Made by a program: the position numbers and the translations under genes
DNA from: Semisulcospira habei
Lineage: Eukaryota > Mollusca > Gastropoda > Semisulcospiridae
Length of the DNA stretch: 64,000 bases
Direction of reading: 5' to 3'
Assembly: GCA_036245525.1 (NCBI GenBank)
Contig: BTPG01000004.1
Coordinates: forward strand, 211,093,507-211,157,506
The notes under the pieces: model-generated
Seen by the model: only the letters and a program-made list of their open reading frames with translations
Database searches by the model: none
What the model was told of the DNA's origin: nothing
Part shown: positions 22,837 through 33,964 of the stretch, one piece after another
Numbering within the stretch: position 1 is the first letter of the stretch
How the letters are laid out: every line of letters begins with the position of its first letter

Positions 22837-23048
22837 CCCCTTCACTGTTGATATAAAAATGAACGCGATCTAACCGCAAGAGGCATAGATCCTCATGAGC
22901 CCCCGCGACTGCGGGGGCTCATGAGGATCTATGCCTCTTGCCGAGACCGCTTTGTGTCCATGTTCTTTGGATACTTGTGGCTTTTGGTCGTACAATGAAG
23001 ACAGATTTCAGAAGAAAAAAAAATGTACGTCCTTTGGCGTGGAAGGTG
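22837..23048. mobile_element. Palindromic TTAA element, family B (B4), full length
   Basis: TTAA at 22833-22836 and 23049-23052 bracket a 212-bp unit beginning CCCCTTCACTG. The 66-bp core at 22877-22942 (GCAAGAGGCATAGATCCTCA and its complement) is nearly perfect. The two flanks outside the core are not complementary to each other beyond the ends. Confidence 0.75.
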
Positions 23049-23083
23049 TTAACACCGAGCAGGTGACTACGGCCATCTCACGG

Positions 23084-23106
23084 GGGGGGGGGGGGGGGGG
23101 GGGGGG
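23084..23106. repeat. Poly-G run
   Basis: An uninterrupted run of about 23 G. Long G runs are prone to slippage and can form G-quadruplexes. Confidence 0.95.
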
Positions 23107-23204
23107 CTGTCAAGAAATAAACCAGACGATTTTCTATTTTTAATTTCAGTTTTTAGTTTTCGTCCTCACTTCAACGCTTATCGGCAGTATTTCTGACTGA
23201 CTTA

Positions 23205-23273
23205 TTCCAGACATGCCTGCAACCGGACGCGCGGCATAAAGCCGGGATAATTATCGTAGCACGCCTCAAATGT
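23205..23273. mobile_element. Family D copy (D5), decayed
   Basis: TTCCAGACATGCCTGC..CGCGCGGC is mirrored loosely by GTAGCACGCCTCAAATGTG. It ends at TTAC (23274-23277), which is also the left flank of B5. Confidence 0.5.
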
Positions 23274-23277
23274 GTTA

Positions 23278-23500
23278 CCCCTTTCCTTCAACTGTACGCG
23301 CAAGTTTTTCTTTTCTCAAATCTTGGTTCATTCAAACGACCAAGAGCCAAAACCGTCCAAGCAGCACGGATCCAAATTGGTCTCGGCAAGAGGCATAGAC
23401 ACTCATGAGACCCCGCAGTCGCGGGGAGAGGGGGGGGGCTCATGAGGATCTACGTCCTTTGCAGCTGGACTGTGTTCACTTCTTCTCGCAGTGAAGGGGG
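23278..23500. mobile_element. Palindromic TTAA element, family B (B5)
   Basis: TTAC (23274-23277) and TTAA (23501-23504) bracket a 223-bp unit that ends CGCAGTGAAGGGGG. The core near 23384-23465 contains GCAAGAGGCATAGACACTCA and a short GA-rich insert. Confidence 0.68.
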
Positions 23501-23579
23501 TTAATGGCAATCACGAAGCGTAAGCTCTCCCGAGATTAAGCGAGAATGATTGCTTCGCGATGAAAACCTGACCCGTCTA

Positions 23580-23760
23580 TCCCCCGATGCACTACAGCAA
23601 GAGATGGATCGACCGTGGCTAATTCAAGGGTAGTGTCAGATTAGCTTGGCGCCTTCAGGCGCCAAGCTAATCTGACACTACCCTTGAATTATCATGGTCG
23701 ATCCGTCTCCTGCAACTATTACATGGGCGTTAGGTGACGCCTGCCAAATTTGGGAACAGT
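23580..23760. mobile_element. Palindromic element, family A (A5)
   Basis: The core (23606-23704) pairs GATCGACC..AATTCAAGGGTAGTGTCAGA with its complement. Subfamily II arms (AGATTAGC/GCTAATCT). The outer flank CCAAATTTGGGAACAG matches the subfamily II flank in reverse orientation. Confidence 0.75.
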
Positions 23761-23869
23761 ACCCTTCACTTCCACCGATAGTTCATTGAACGTCTGAAAT
23801 CTGTAAACTTTCTCCACATCGTCTGTAAATTCAAAGCGAAAGAGCGCCAGCCGTCCCAGGAACAATGGA

Positions 23870-23935
23870 TACAAAGAGGCATAGAGGCTATTGCGGGGGC
23901 TCGTGAGGATCTATACCTCTTGCAGTACAGCGGTG
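23870..23935. mobile_element. Family B core (B6), collapsed
   Basis: GAGGCATAGAGGCTATTGCG then GGGGGCTCGTGAGGATCTAT and ACCTCTTGCAG. The left arm is partly deleted. Confidence 0.6.
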
Positions 23936-24555
23936 TTCATATTTTTAAAGGGATTTAAATGGGTTACAGAATCAACTACGTGCGTACTGTATGTACCAGA
24001 AAGTGTCATCATCATCTTATATGATGTCGACTGAATGCGCTGCCAGCGAAGTACAGTATCCTACTAAAATACTTGTCAGGAAACTTCAGTGCACAGGCTG
24101 GGGTAGAATAATGTGGGGTTTTTTTTTTTTTTCACGATGTGGGTAGGTTACAATATTGATTGATCTAGTCGCTGTAATGTAACACAAGACTCTTACAGTG
24201 TGCAGAAGAAATAAGTACAGTACATTGATACGGATCGTGAAAATGGATTTCTCTATCCGAACCTGTGCGTATGGTTCAAAGAAATACATTGCTGCTCGTA
24301 CGATTACAAACTGTATGATTTTTCTTAATGACTTGCAGGTTGCATGAGGACTTTTTTATCGTTAGACCAATTCAGTCAGTTAATCGTTCAACCAGTCAAT
24401 ATCGTTCAAACACGCCAGTCAATTAATCAGTCAGACAATCAATTAGCCCATCCATCCATCCATCCATCCATCCATCCATTCGTCTATTGCAATCTAAAAC
24501 TGCACACAGTCTCATTGACTTTAGTATTTAGTGTGGTATATATTAGATTAGTTAA

Positions 24556-24615
24556 CTTATTCGAGACGTGCCGCCTCCGGATACGCGTGTCCGGAAGCGG
24601 CACGTCTCGAATGAG
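24556..24615. mobile_element. Palindromic TTAA element, family D (D2), complete
   Basis: A 60-bp unit with TTAA at 24552-24555 and 24616-24619. The terminal repeats CTTATTCGAGACGTGCCGC / GCGGCACGTCTCGAATGAG form the stem. It is the shortest member of the group. Confidence 0.82.
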
Positions 24616-24635
24616 TTAAAATGTTCAGAGTGGTA

Positions 24636-24731
24636 CAGTCAAACACGTATGATGGACGCTTTGGACGGGTGGCCTCCTTACACAGGACGACGACCAAGGG
24701 TGGTCTGTAGTCGCCTTGACAGGTTTGACTG
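24636..24731. mobile_element. TA-flanked MITE, Tc1/mariner-like
   Basis: A 96-bp unit bounded by TA (24634-24635 and 24732-24733) with terminal repeats CAGTCAAAC / GTTTGACTG. TA duplication is the hallmark of Tc1/mariner-type insertion. Confidence 0.65.
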
Positions 24732-24935
24732 TAGCCCTTCATTTACCTCTGCGTCTACTTGGGACTGTTTCAGCGTTGTACTGATAACTGCACGCGATAG
24801 CGGAGCCAAGGCGTACCATGATACTGAATTCACAGGCCGCGTGTTGTATCAGTGGTACCGTGAATCTCTCATCTGCATAGTTTGATACGTTTGCGGTGGT
24901 AATCATGATGAAGGTGGAGAACACAGCTTAGCCAA

Positions 24936-25025
24936 TTCGCAAAAGGTCATCGGGCCGACGTAGGACCCAGTTGGCCAGCCGGCCAACTGCGTCCTACATT
25001 GGCTCGATGACCTTTTTATGCGAGC
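24936..25025. mobile_element. Palindromic element, family C (C5)
   Basis: TTCGCAAAAGGTCATCGGGC to TCGATGACCTTTTTATGCGA, with the centre GTTGGCCAGCCGGCCAAC perfect. Confidence 0.75.
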
Positions 25026-25134
25026 TGGTCATAACTGAATAAGTACGATGTACTCGCTTACACAAGTAATACTGTTTATCAGTTCACACCTTCCATCAAT
25101 CAGTCACTCTTAACACTCTGCAGCAGGGCTGAGA

Positions 25135-25237
25135 TGGGTCGACCATGACATCTCAAGGGTAGTGCCTGATTAGCTTGGCGCCTTGGAAGGCGCCAATCTA
25201 ATCTTTCACTACCCTTGAACTGTCATGGCAGTGGCAG
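25135..25237. mobile_element. Palindromic element, family A (A6)
   Basis: GGGTCGACCATGACATCTCA to CATGGCAGTGGCAGATG with TTGGCGCC near the centre. Its right part is duplicated in inverted form at about 26510-26550. Confidence 0.7.
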
Positions 25238-25563
25238 ATGCGTCTCCTACACTGTGCACAGTCTTATAAGAAAGTTATTTATTGTACGGTAAATGAGTTA
25301 AATAATTATGATTACTGTTCTACGTCCTGGTGAGTGCGAATGCATGACTGACTGTGATAGCTTTGAAGGTAGTGGGTGTACAAGCACTCCAAAGCACTAA
25401 TGGAGAATTGTTTTGGGTTTGGTGGGGGGCGGGGGGGGGGGTGTTTTGTTTTTAACAAAGAGAATGCTAGTCACCCCGCCACATCTCCTGCAACTTTTCT
25501 TTTAACTGAGACGCTCAGCTTCAAATAGGGCGTTTCTAAAATGTTGGCCAGTTGACGGGTTAA

Positions 25564-25759
25564 CCCATTTAGCCTCGATGCACTACAGCAAGAGATGGAT
25601 CGAGTGTGCCAATTCAAGGGTAATGTCAGATTCGCTTGGCTCCTGAAGGCGCCAAGCTAATCTGACACGACCCTTGAATTATCACGGTCGATCAATCTCC
25701 TGCAACTGGTAAATAGTCGTTAGGTGACATCTCATCTGGGAAATGCGGCGACCATGGGG
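25564..25759. mobile_element. Palindromic TTAA element, family A (A7)
   Basis: TTAA at 25560-25563 and 25760-25763. It starts CCCATTTAGCCTC. The core has several mismatches, including TTGGCTCC where other copies have TTGGCGCC. Confidence 0.8.
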
Positions 25760-25973
25760 TTAAATGTGTTAATTCGAAATGCTCGATTAGCTCAGTTGTC
25801 GGTTATCCAAGTTGACCCAGTCCAGCACACGGTTGGCACGATATCGAAAGGAACTCGGGGAAGGCCTCTGGTGGGTGGAGTGGAGCGCGTATAGGCTTTT
25901 CCGAGCGCAGAAATCCCATCTTGACCGAACTGAAATGACCCGACACCTGAGCTAATCGAGCATTTCGAATTAA

Positions 25974-26183
25974 CCCATTTGACCCCAAGGTCGCCGCGTT
26001 TCCCAAAATTTCGGACATGTCACCTAACGACTATGTACGAGTTGCGTGAGACTTATCGACCGTGATAATTCAAGGATAGTGTCAGATTAGCTTGGCGCCA
26101 TCGGGCGCCAAGCTAATCTGACACTACCCTTGAATTATCACGGTCGATCCAACTCTTGCTGTACTACGTCGGGACTAAATGGG
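25974..26183. mobile_element. Palindromic TTAA element, family A (A8)
   Basis: TTAA at 25970-25973 and 26184-26187. Ends CCCATTTGACCCCA and GGGACTAAATGGG. Core GATCGACCGTGATAATTCAA style, subfamily II. It is the mirror partner of A7 within the large inverted repeat. Confidence 0.82.
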
Positions 26184-26824
26184 TTAACCCGTCAACTGGC
26201 CAACATTTTAGACACGCCATATTTGAAGCTGAGCTATTCAGTCAGTTCAAAAAAAGTTGTAAGAGATATGTCGGCGTGACTGGCATAAATGTCTTTGCAT
26301 CAATCTTTTCTCTTTGTTTTTGTTTTTTTTGTTTGTTTGTTTTTTAATTTTTTTAGTTCTTCATTTTTGCGTTGCTTGTGCACCCACTACCTTCAAAGCT
26401 ATCACAGTTAATGCATTCGTATTCAGCAGGACGTGGAACAGTAATCATAATTAGTTAACCTATTTACACGCAATAAGAACTTTCCTATAAGACTGTGTAC
26501 AGTGTAGGAGATGCACTGATCTGCCACTGCCATGACAGTTCAAGGGTAGCGCCAAATCAGTTCGGTCAAGATGGGATCTCTGCGCTCGGAAAGGCCTATA
26601 CGCGCTCCACTCCACCCACCAGAAGCCTTAGTCCTGAGCTCCTTTCGATATCATAGTCGTGCCAACCGTGTGCTGGTCTGGTCAATGTGGACCTCTCATG
26701 TCCTCAATCTGCCCAGCGCCCGAGACAACAACTGCCACCTACCTACAAGTAAGACTAGTCCAGAGATCGAAAGTATGTTGGACGTTGTCTTTACCTCATG
26801 TCCAGTTTGACATTACGAACTGCG

Positions 26825-26890
26825 TATGCTCGTCAGTGATTTTGACCCTTACGGCTCTAGGGTCGTAAGGTCCGAAATTACAGACCATCA
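26825..26890. mobile_element. Palindrome, family F copy
   Basis: GACCCTTACGGCTC..GGGTCGTAAGGTCC, then ATTACAGACCA. A better copy is at 58403, and a half at 29470-29515. Confidence 0.5.
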
Positions 26891-26899
26891 TACAATTAT

Positions 26900-27200
26900 G
26901 GTGACATCTAATTTGGAAACAGGCCTTTTCAATTCTATTACTAACTACCACTACTACTACCCAGTGCGCAAAGGTCATCGGGCCGACATCTAATTTGGAA
27001 ACAGGCCTTTTCAATTCTATTACTACTACTACTACTACTACTACTACCCAGTGCGCAAAGGTCATCGGGCCGACATCTAATTTGGTAACAGGCCTTTTCA
27101 ATACTACTACTACTACTACTACTACCCAGTGCGCAAAGGTCATCGGGCCGACAATGGCCGCCGTTGGCCCGATGTCGGCCCGATGACCTTTTGCGCATTT
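26900..27200. mobile_element. Tandem array ending in a family C palindrome (C6)
   Basis: A unit of about 75-85 bp (TACTAC tract, then CAGTGCGCAAAGGTCATCGG, GCCGACATCTAATTTGG and AACAGGCCTTTTCAAT) repeats three times. The last copy runs into a complete family C palindrome (27133-27195). Confidence 0.8.
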
Positions 27201-27314
27201 GGTAACAATAATAATAATAATAATAATAACATTATCCCCTTCTCTGCCGCTGTACGTACACTTTACGCCTGAAATCAGTGTAAAATCAACGTGAAAGAGC
27301 TCCAGACACAGAGT

Positions 27315-27380
27315 TGTTTCAGAAAGAGGCATAGATCCTCATTGCGGGAGCTCATGAGAATCTATACCTCTTTTAGTAGT
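27315..27380. mobile_element. Family B core (B7), collapsed
   Basis: AAAGAGGCATAGATCCTCAT then GCGGGAGCTCATGAGAATCT and ATACCTCTTTTAG. The centre is shortened. Confidence 0.62.
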
Positions 27381-28637
27381 GCGGTGTCCTTTTTTTTATC
27401 GGCAGTTTTTGCCGATGTAATACGAACACGCGGCTAACAAATGCAAAATCAGCGTAAAACAAATGTTGACTGAAGCACGTTTGATAGCCGCCATTCCATC
27501 CACGGTCCGTATAATTTACAAATGTACCTAAGTATTTATCTTCATACTCATTAGAATTTCTTTTTCATATTCTTTCAATACTTAATTCTAACAAATATTG
27601 TCAGACACCGTTCAGTCAATCAAACAATCAATCAATCGAATCATCGATCGATCGATCTCAATCAATCAATTAATCACGAAGGCGCTGTACGCAAAATGCT
27701 GGGTGAAAGTCTTACCATGACATATGTACAAAACGAAGAAAATGAAAGCTATCCGTAATGATGTCACCATGTTGGCCGTTGTGAGTTTCTTTCCACCCCT
27801 CGAAACTACTCGGTGGAGTAAAAGTCAGTCAGCTGAAGCGTCCTTTTTTCACTTGGGGTCGTTGCACAATTCTTTGAGTTCGTTATATTTGAGCAGTAGC
27901 AGATGTTACACAAGAGTGACACAATAAAAATGTAACGCCTACACTAGTACACTGCAAGTAAAAGTCACCTAACTTCAAAAATGTCTTCCATTTTCACAAA
28001 ATTAAGTTCTTCAGTTTTTCACCTAGGAAACACAAGTTTGTATCACTCCACAAGAAATAATATGATGTTGCAATAACTGTCTGTTTTATAATGCAAATTT
28101 AGACTTCCCCACATGGACCCGGCGACTCGCGATGTCGGATCATGGGACGAAAGTGAACGAGAGTTGGCGAGATCTGACTCAGTATAGGTAAGGGCTACAC
28201 CCCCTCCGGTCGACTCGTACATAAAGATAGGGTGGAATATTTGGCGATATCACTCACTGAGAGTGCGATAAAATCAGTATTACACACGTTCAATACATAC
28301 GATACACACCCGAGGCACAGGATGTTGCTCGCTGTATTAACCTCGACATAAGTACAATTCCACATACTGGTCTCCAATGTGAACTTTGTACGCCTTTGAA
28401 AGACATTTTTTTTTTTAATTGAAAGCACAGTGTGCGATAAACAGCACGCTAAAAGAATAAATTCAGTTCAATTTTTTTAAAGAAAAGCAAAGTTACCTTG
28501 ACAAAAATTTGACATACTTCATTTCTTCAATTGAAATATTGAGACAATTACAGGCCTGCATTTTGGGGGCAATATGGCGCCATGTACTTTTATCATACGT
28601 CTTCGCCATGAGATAGTCTCCCTTGCTTGCACGACCT
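27381..28637. other. No gene recognised
   Basis: The stretch holds A/T-rich unique sequence and short ATCA/ATCG repeats near 27615-27675. No conserved protein segment is recognised on either strand. Confidence 0.4.
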
Positions 28638-28641
28638 TATC

Positions 28642-28851
28642 ACATTCTACCCCAGGTCCGAAATCCCCAAATTCTGAAGTTGCCCTCTGAAGGACTGCCG
28701 GGTATTACAATTCTAGAGACAGATCGAGCATGATAGTTCAAGGGTGGTGCCAGAATAGCTTGGCGCCTATGGGCGCCAAGCTATTCTGGCACCACCCTTG
28801 AACTATCATGCACGATCCATGTCTTGCTGTAGTGTGTTGGGGCTGAATGAG
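28642..28851. mobile_element. Palindromic TTAA-type element, family A (A9)
   Basis: TTAT at 28638-28641 and TTCA at 28852-28855. The core (28727-28817) is perfect for most of its length. Subfamily I. It abuts D3 and shares the TTCA with it. Confidence 0.82.
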
Positions 28852-28855
28852 TTCA

Positions 28856-28926
28856 CTCATTTGACGTGCCGCGTCCGGACACGCGGCTTAATGCCGCGTA
28901 TCGGAAAGTAGCACGTCTCAAATGCG
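28856..28926. mobile_element. Palindromic TTAA element, family D (D3)
   Basis: CTCATTTGACGTGCCGCGTC to AGTAGCACGTCTCAAATGCG, with TTCA (28852-28855) on the left and TTAA (28927-28930) on the right. Centre GCGGCTTAATGCCGC. Confidence 0.8.
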
Positions 28927-28934
28927 TTAACAAA

Positions 28935-29003
28935 CAATTCAAGGTCCCCTGCATCAATAGCTGCAAAAGTATCGCTTTCGCAGCTATTGATGCGGGTCCC
29001 TTA
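28935..29003. repeat. Short palindrome, unassigned
   Basis: AAGGTCCCCTGCATCAATAG, then CAGCTATTGATGCGGGTCCCTT, around GCTGCAAAAGTATCG. Single copy in this window. Confidence 0.6.
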
Positions 29004-29365
29004 AATCAGTAAAAGCTCATTACTAACTAAATGTATCTACGATTGTATCAGAGTTATGGCCACAAAGACTCAGTGTGTCAGCATGACCATTGGTGTCTGC
29101 TTCGTTGTCAAGTTTGAGCGAGATAGGACTGAAATCGAAGTCATAACAAAAACCTATACCGATGTATAACCGACGACAAAAAAAAGTCCTACAAAGGTAT
29201 TTGAAAATACAACTTTGCACTTTTATTCTAGTAGTTTATCATTTTACAAACTACAGAATACAAAGGTAAATTTGTGTTTCAGGTACTTATGCCGGAAGTG
29301 CGTACACGGTACGCTGATTCTAACTTTGCTTCCGGTTATGTACCGTGATCGGTGTACTCAGTGCG

Positions 29366-29446
29366 AGTTCTCCAACACTGGAGACGCGCCGTTTACGGAT
29401 ACGCGGCGATTCGCCGCGTATCCGTATACGGCACGTCTCCAATGAG
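29366..29446. mobile_element. Palindromic TTAA element, family D (D4)
   Basis: TCCAACACTGGAGACGCGCC to CGGCACGTCTCCAATGAG before TTAA (29447-29450). Centre GCGGCGATTCGCCGC. The left target copy is lost. Confidence 0.72.
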
Positions 29447-30089
29447 TTAATGAGCTTATGTGCATTTTGATGTGCATGAGCCATAAGGTCCAAAATCACA
29501 GACCAGCACATATCGTCAGGTCCATTTCTTGCTTCATTTTTATTTTTTTTAATTTGAAAACGGCCTCTGCGTCACCACACTGTTTGTTACTGGAAGGTGT
29601 ACAGCTGAAAACTTTCGACATAATTATTCATAGAAGCGTGTTCGTTGTGTTAAAAAAAATGTTTGTTTGTTTGCTGTGTTTTGTTTGTTTATTTTTCCCA
29701 AGCGTTTAGTTATTTTGCTTTGTTTTGTTCGATCGTTCCGGGCTTTCTTTCTTTTTTCTTTCTTTATCTCTTTTTGGCTACGATAGTCCGACGTCTTTTT
29801 ACGATCTCGAAAGAAACTCTAGGAAGATGTATGATTGGTGACGTGGGGTAAAGAGCAGACATACCATCTTGACCAAACTGAACTTTGTTTGTTCCCTTGT
29901 TTATTCGTTAGTGTCCTCTTTCCAAAGTGTTTGTTCAGTCGTTTGGCCCGAATGTCCGTCTCACTGTCCAAGCCATTTGGATGGTTGTCACTGAATTGAT
30001 TGGTTATCTTACTCGCTGGCTGGCTGGTTGGTTGAAGAGGGAAGATAGATAGGTGCTCCACTGATCGAACTGACGAACTTCTTTTAGAA

Positions 30090-30247
30090 CTCATTTCTGC
30101 CCGCGACACACCACAGCCTTAAGGCGCCATTGAAGCTATTCTGTCACCACCCTTAAACTATCATGGTCGATCTGTCTCATGAATTGTAATGCAGTCCTCA
30201 GAGGATAACTCCAAAATGTGGATATTTCATACCTCGGGCACAATGAG
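30090..30247. mobile_element. Family A element with one hairpin arm deleted (A10)
   Basis: The right part of the core (AAGCTATTCTGTCACCACCC onward) and the right flank to CACAATGAG-TTAA (30248-30251) are kept. On the left only ATTTCTGCCCGCGACACACC remains before AAGGCGCC. The flanks match A1 closely. Confidence 0.72.
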
Positions 30248-30414
30248 TTAATGATGTCATTATGGCGACATTTTGTACGGCTCTAACTTCACGCACCGAA
30301 CTCACATATATAATTTTTATAATAAAGTCCCGTCGCACTCGAACAACAAATTATTTCGAAACATTCTCCTCAACTACTGATGTACTTTCCAGACAAAGTG
30401 CGAACGCCGTCAGT

Positions 30415-30475
30415 CTGCACAAGACACAGATCCCCATGAGCCTCCGATGACTGTGAAACCTTATAGGGATCTAGG
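30415..30475. mobile_element. Family B core (B8), decayed
   Basis: CACAGATCCCCATGAGCCTC is mirrored by CTTATAGGGATCTAG. Many mismatches. Confidence 0.45.
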
Positions 30476-30609
30476 TCTAGGGCTGGCCCCAGTTCTAATC
30501 ACTTTAAATTCACCTCTTTGCGCAACGGGTGTTTCATCGCTCATCTAACGGAAAAAAGAAATCAGTTCAGTAGTTATCAGTGTACATTCACTCAGACAAA
30601 TCGTTTCCA

Positions 30610-30685
30610 TCTGCAAGAGGCATAGACTCTCATGAGCCTCTACGGCAGCAGGGGCTCATGGGAGGGTATGCCTCTTGCTGGCAAC
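30610..30685. mobile_element. Palindromic element core, family B (B9)
   Basis: GCAAGAGGCATAGACTCTCA to GGGAGGGTATGCCTCTTGC around CTCTACGGCAGCAGGGG. Confidence 0.75.
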
Positions 30686-31160
30686 AATCACTTCCACTGA
30701 TTTAAATACTGAGATTGAGGATTCAACCCGGGATGACCTATAACTGTATGCCGCTTGTTATCAGCAGCGTACGACTCTGAGATTTCGCTGCCGAGAGGGA
30801 CCGGCAGCCCATATCGCTACACTCTGATCTACCCGGGGTAGGTGCAAAGTTGAACGCACTTATCCAGGGCTGGTAACATTCGATGTGGGTTGTCTGCGAT
30901 TGTGGACCTTACGTTTGAGAGCCGTACAGTCCTGGATCACGGAACAGCTGACGCAGATGGTGATACAGAATAGGCTACAAATAGTAATCTGCAACAGTAA
31001 TCTCCAGGATGGTTGCTGTTATGTGGCTAAGAAAAGTATCTTCATTTTTAAGAAAATCGAGATTTTCGTTGCTGAATAATGAAAATCTCGCTTTTCTGAA
31101 AACTGTGCATACCGGCTTTTGTCATGTAAGTCCGCATGTAACGACAGATGTATAGATTAA

Positions 31161-31363
31161 CCCATTACATCTGTTTTCAGTTTTTCTTTAAATTTTCGTA
31201 TTGTTCTATGATGGCTGCTTTACAGATCAGGAGACAGATCAATCATTTTAGTTCAAGGGTGGTGCCAGAATAGCTTGGCGCCTGAGGCGCCAAGCTATTC
31301 TGGCACCACCCTTGAACAGTCATAGTCAAATTAATTTCAAGTAGTGTATCAGAATGAAAAGGG
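31161..31363. mobile_element. Palindromic TTAA element, family A (A11)
   Basis: TTAA at 31157-31160 and 31364-31367. Core arms GTTCAAGGGTGGTGCCAGAA and complement are perfect around GCGCCTGAGGCGC, with a loop of only a few bases. The flanks have diverged from the other copies. Confidence 0.85.
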
Positions 31364-31369
31364 TTAAGA

Positions 31370-33270
31370 TGTAAGTCAGTATGGCTGTGTACTCTTTATT
31401 CAAGACGTGCACCGAACAACTTCTTGATTTAACAAGCTGTGGTACGATTCCGGCCCCCACCACCACCCCGGCCCACCAGCATCAGCACCACTATCACCCT
31501 ACCCCCATACCCACCCACAGATAAATCAATGACTTCCCGGGTCTCACATGTGTACCGGTCTGTAATGTTGGACCAGCACATACTGTAGTAACTTTTCGCG
31601 AAGCTTTGTGCTATTAGCTGTTCTTATCTAACCATCAGTCAATGTTCTCAGTGAGTCAATACATTAAAGTATCAGTACGCATAAATCCAAAGACACATTT
31701 CAGCACCACTGAGTGTGTTTGTTATGCCTTGTCGACTGACACACCTAATGAACTTTAACAGCAGTTTTGACACGCAGCAAAAGCACACGCGTCACAGCAA
31801 AAGCACACGCGTAATCGCACTTAGTATTCTGCGCTGCCGTTAGCGTGTCAAATCTATTTTTTTAGCTGTTTCTCGCACTGACAGCCTTGTATTTCTAGAA
31901 CGGAGTGGAGTCCTTATACAAAGGTTTGGGTATATCAAAATGAAGTCTAGTATGAATAAAAGCAGTGCGCACTCGTTTTAAACCGCCGGAGGATGGAGAC
32001 ATTTTTCTGTAGCACATTTTGTTTCCAGTATGGCTGCAGACGAAACCAGGACCTTACCGCCATGTTTACAGGGGATCAGTAGTTTACACGGGTCTCATTG
32101 TTCCTGTATTCAGTGGTAGTATGCACTATATGTCACTTAAAAGGATTTCATTTTTAAAGTAATATTTTCACACTTAGATATATTAAGAGAAGAAACAATT
32201 ACGAAAACGCTTGCCTTGAACACAAAATTAATATCGTTTCGCAACAATAAGGTATCCCAAAATCACGTGATCAAAACATCACGTGACGCCACGACCTCTG
32301 CGGACGTGAATTTCTGTGTGCCGACGGGTTCTTTTTTATTTGTTCTACATAAGCTTGTTTGTTTAAAAAAAAAAGCAAACGTGTCAAGTTGCTGTGTGCA
32401 TTTTTACGGCTTGATAAAGGTTTGTCACGTTTATTTCCATTCACTTTACCATCGCTTTGCCCGTTTCATTTCGACAACACAGCACCAAAACAAAACGTAA
32501 CCCACGACACAAACGCTATCTTCAAAACCTATGCTGCATTTTGTAAAAGAAAAAGAGTGCCACACCACTTGGTTTTAACTGTCATGGCTGAGCAAAGTTT
32601 CGGAACTTGATTAATTATTTTATGCAGCAGTAACATTTATTTTAATCAGTTGCACTGACAATCTATGTTGTGATGTGCGATCACTGCCAGTGCCAATTTT
32701 GCAGTCTCAGTGATCACTGATGGTACAGTACACTTCACACTGAAAAAAAAAATACACAGTACAATGTGAACACGCTTGGAAGTTCAAGTCATGCAATGCT
32801 TTGTTTAAAATTGAACCCTATCTTGCTAGCACAAAAGCACTATCTTGCTACTGCACAAAAGAGGAACTTATTTTGCTGCTGTGTTATTTGCAGTTTGTCT
32901 GCATATAGACATTTGCAGTTCGCTGCAAGGATTCTTAGCAGCTGACATTAGCACCGACATATTGGGATTAAAACGACAAAGAAAACGGAGAAAGGTGACA
33001 CAGAGATGATTTAATAAATCAGTCAAGTGATGAAATGAATGAGATATCTATGTTTTATGATAAACAGCTAGTTATGGGGAGGGGGGGGGGGGGAAGGAGG
33101 CACATACTTTATAATGTACACGTACTATTTTTTTCAGTGTTTCCATCACCTATTCATAACACCATTAGACTCGATGAGTTGTCATGTTTTGAGTGGTTTA
33201 CAAAATACATGTACTTGTTGCTGTTACATTATCTTCTTACTGGTTTTGACATTTCGCTGTAAGATTTACA
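31370..33270. other. No gene recognised
   Basis: There is a tandem copy of CAGCAAAAGCACACGCGT at 31776-31810 and a poly-G run at 33077-33093. Otherwise it is A/T-rich sequence with no protein segment I can name. Confidence 0.4.
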
Positions 33271-33359
33271 GTCACATACTTTAAGCATGTTCCCCCTAAC
33301 GCACACAGAGGTTGACTGTATCATTGATATGTGTGTGTAGGTAGCGTTTGGTTTTGTTT

Positions 33360-33745
33360 GAGGTGGCAGTTTTGGCCTCACCTTTAAGTTTGGTGCCGCT
33401 GTGCATGTGGCCACCAGTACTATTTACAGAACTGATGACTGCATGTGCAGGCTAGTTCACAGTATCAAAATGTGAACTGGGCAGCCTATTGTTTGAAGTG
33501 ATCAGTGGTAGCAACATCCATGATGTATGTGTGCATTTGGCCACTGGTACTGTTTACAAAGGTGCTGTTTACAGAACTAGTGGCTGAGTAGGCATATTAT
33601 TATTAGTACTGTTATTGTTATCAGGTGTGGCCTTATCTCTAAGTTTTGGTGCCCCTGTGCATGAGGCCAACAGTACTTTTCACAGAACTGATGGCTGCAT
33701 GTGCAGTGTGGTTAACTGGACACATGAAATTTGTAGGTGGGCAGC
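33360..33745. repeat. Diverged duplicated block (GGCC..ACAGAACTGATG)
   Basis: A block with GGTGCC..CTGTGCATG.GGCCA.CAGTACT and ACAGAACTGATGRCTGCATG occurs at about 33380-33480 and again at 33628-33740, with a partial one at 33525-33590. Confidence 0.6.
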
Positions 33746-33964
33746 TAAAATACAGGCAGTCAATACAAGCCACTTGCTTAACCTGAAGTCTCTATATATA
33801 GATTTTACAGTCCACTAATGCCCATCAGTATACAATTGTGCATGTCTTTTGTGGGTATTCTGTGGTTTTGTATGTGGGCTGGGGTTGAAAGTGGGGCGGT
33901 ATGGCACCTATTACCGTGTATGTACAAAACCTTCATTACAAACAAACAAATTAATAATTTTAAT

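Larger units (their letters stand above)
25197..26690. repeat. Large imperfect inverted repeat with duplicated centre
   Basis: About 25200-25790 is inverted at about 25945-26545. Examples are GAAGGTAGTGGGTG (25366) against CACCCACTACCTTC (26381), and CAGTTGACGGGTTAAC against GTTAACCCGTCAACTG. The spacer (25803-25935, with GGTGGGTGGAGTGGAGCGCG) recurs inverted at about 26556-26690. Two family A elements sit at matching places in the arms. Confidence 0.85.

Noticed and set aside
26571..26868. Protein-coding frames in the 26.6-26.9 kb region
   Set aside because: They fall in the inverted copy of the repeat spacer, and similar frames appear on the opposite strand at 25.8-26.0 kb.
23870..30685. 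CRISPR-like array from the many spaced GAGGCATAGATCC repeats
   Set aside because: Spacing is hundreds to thousands of bases, the copies are inverted repeats with decay, and the genome is animal.
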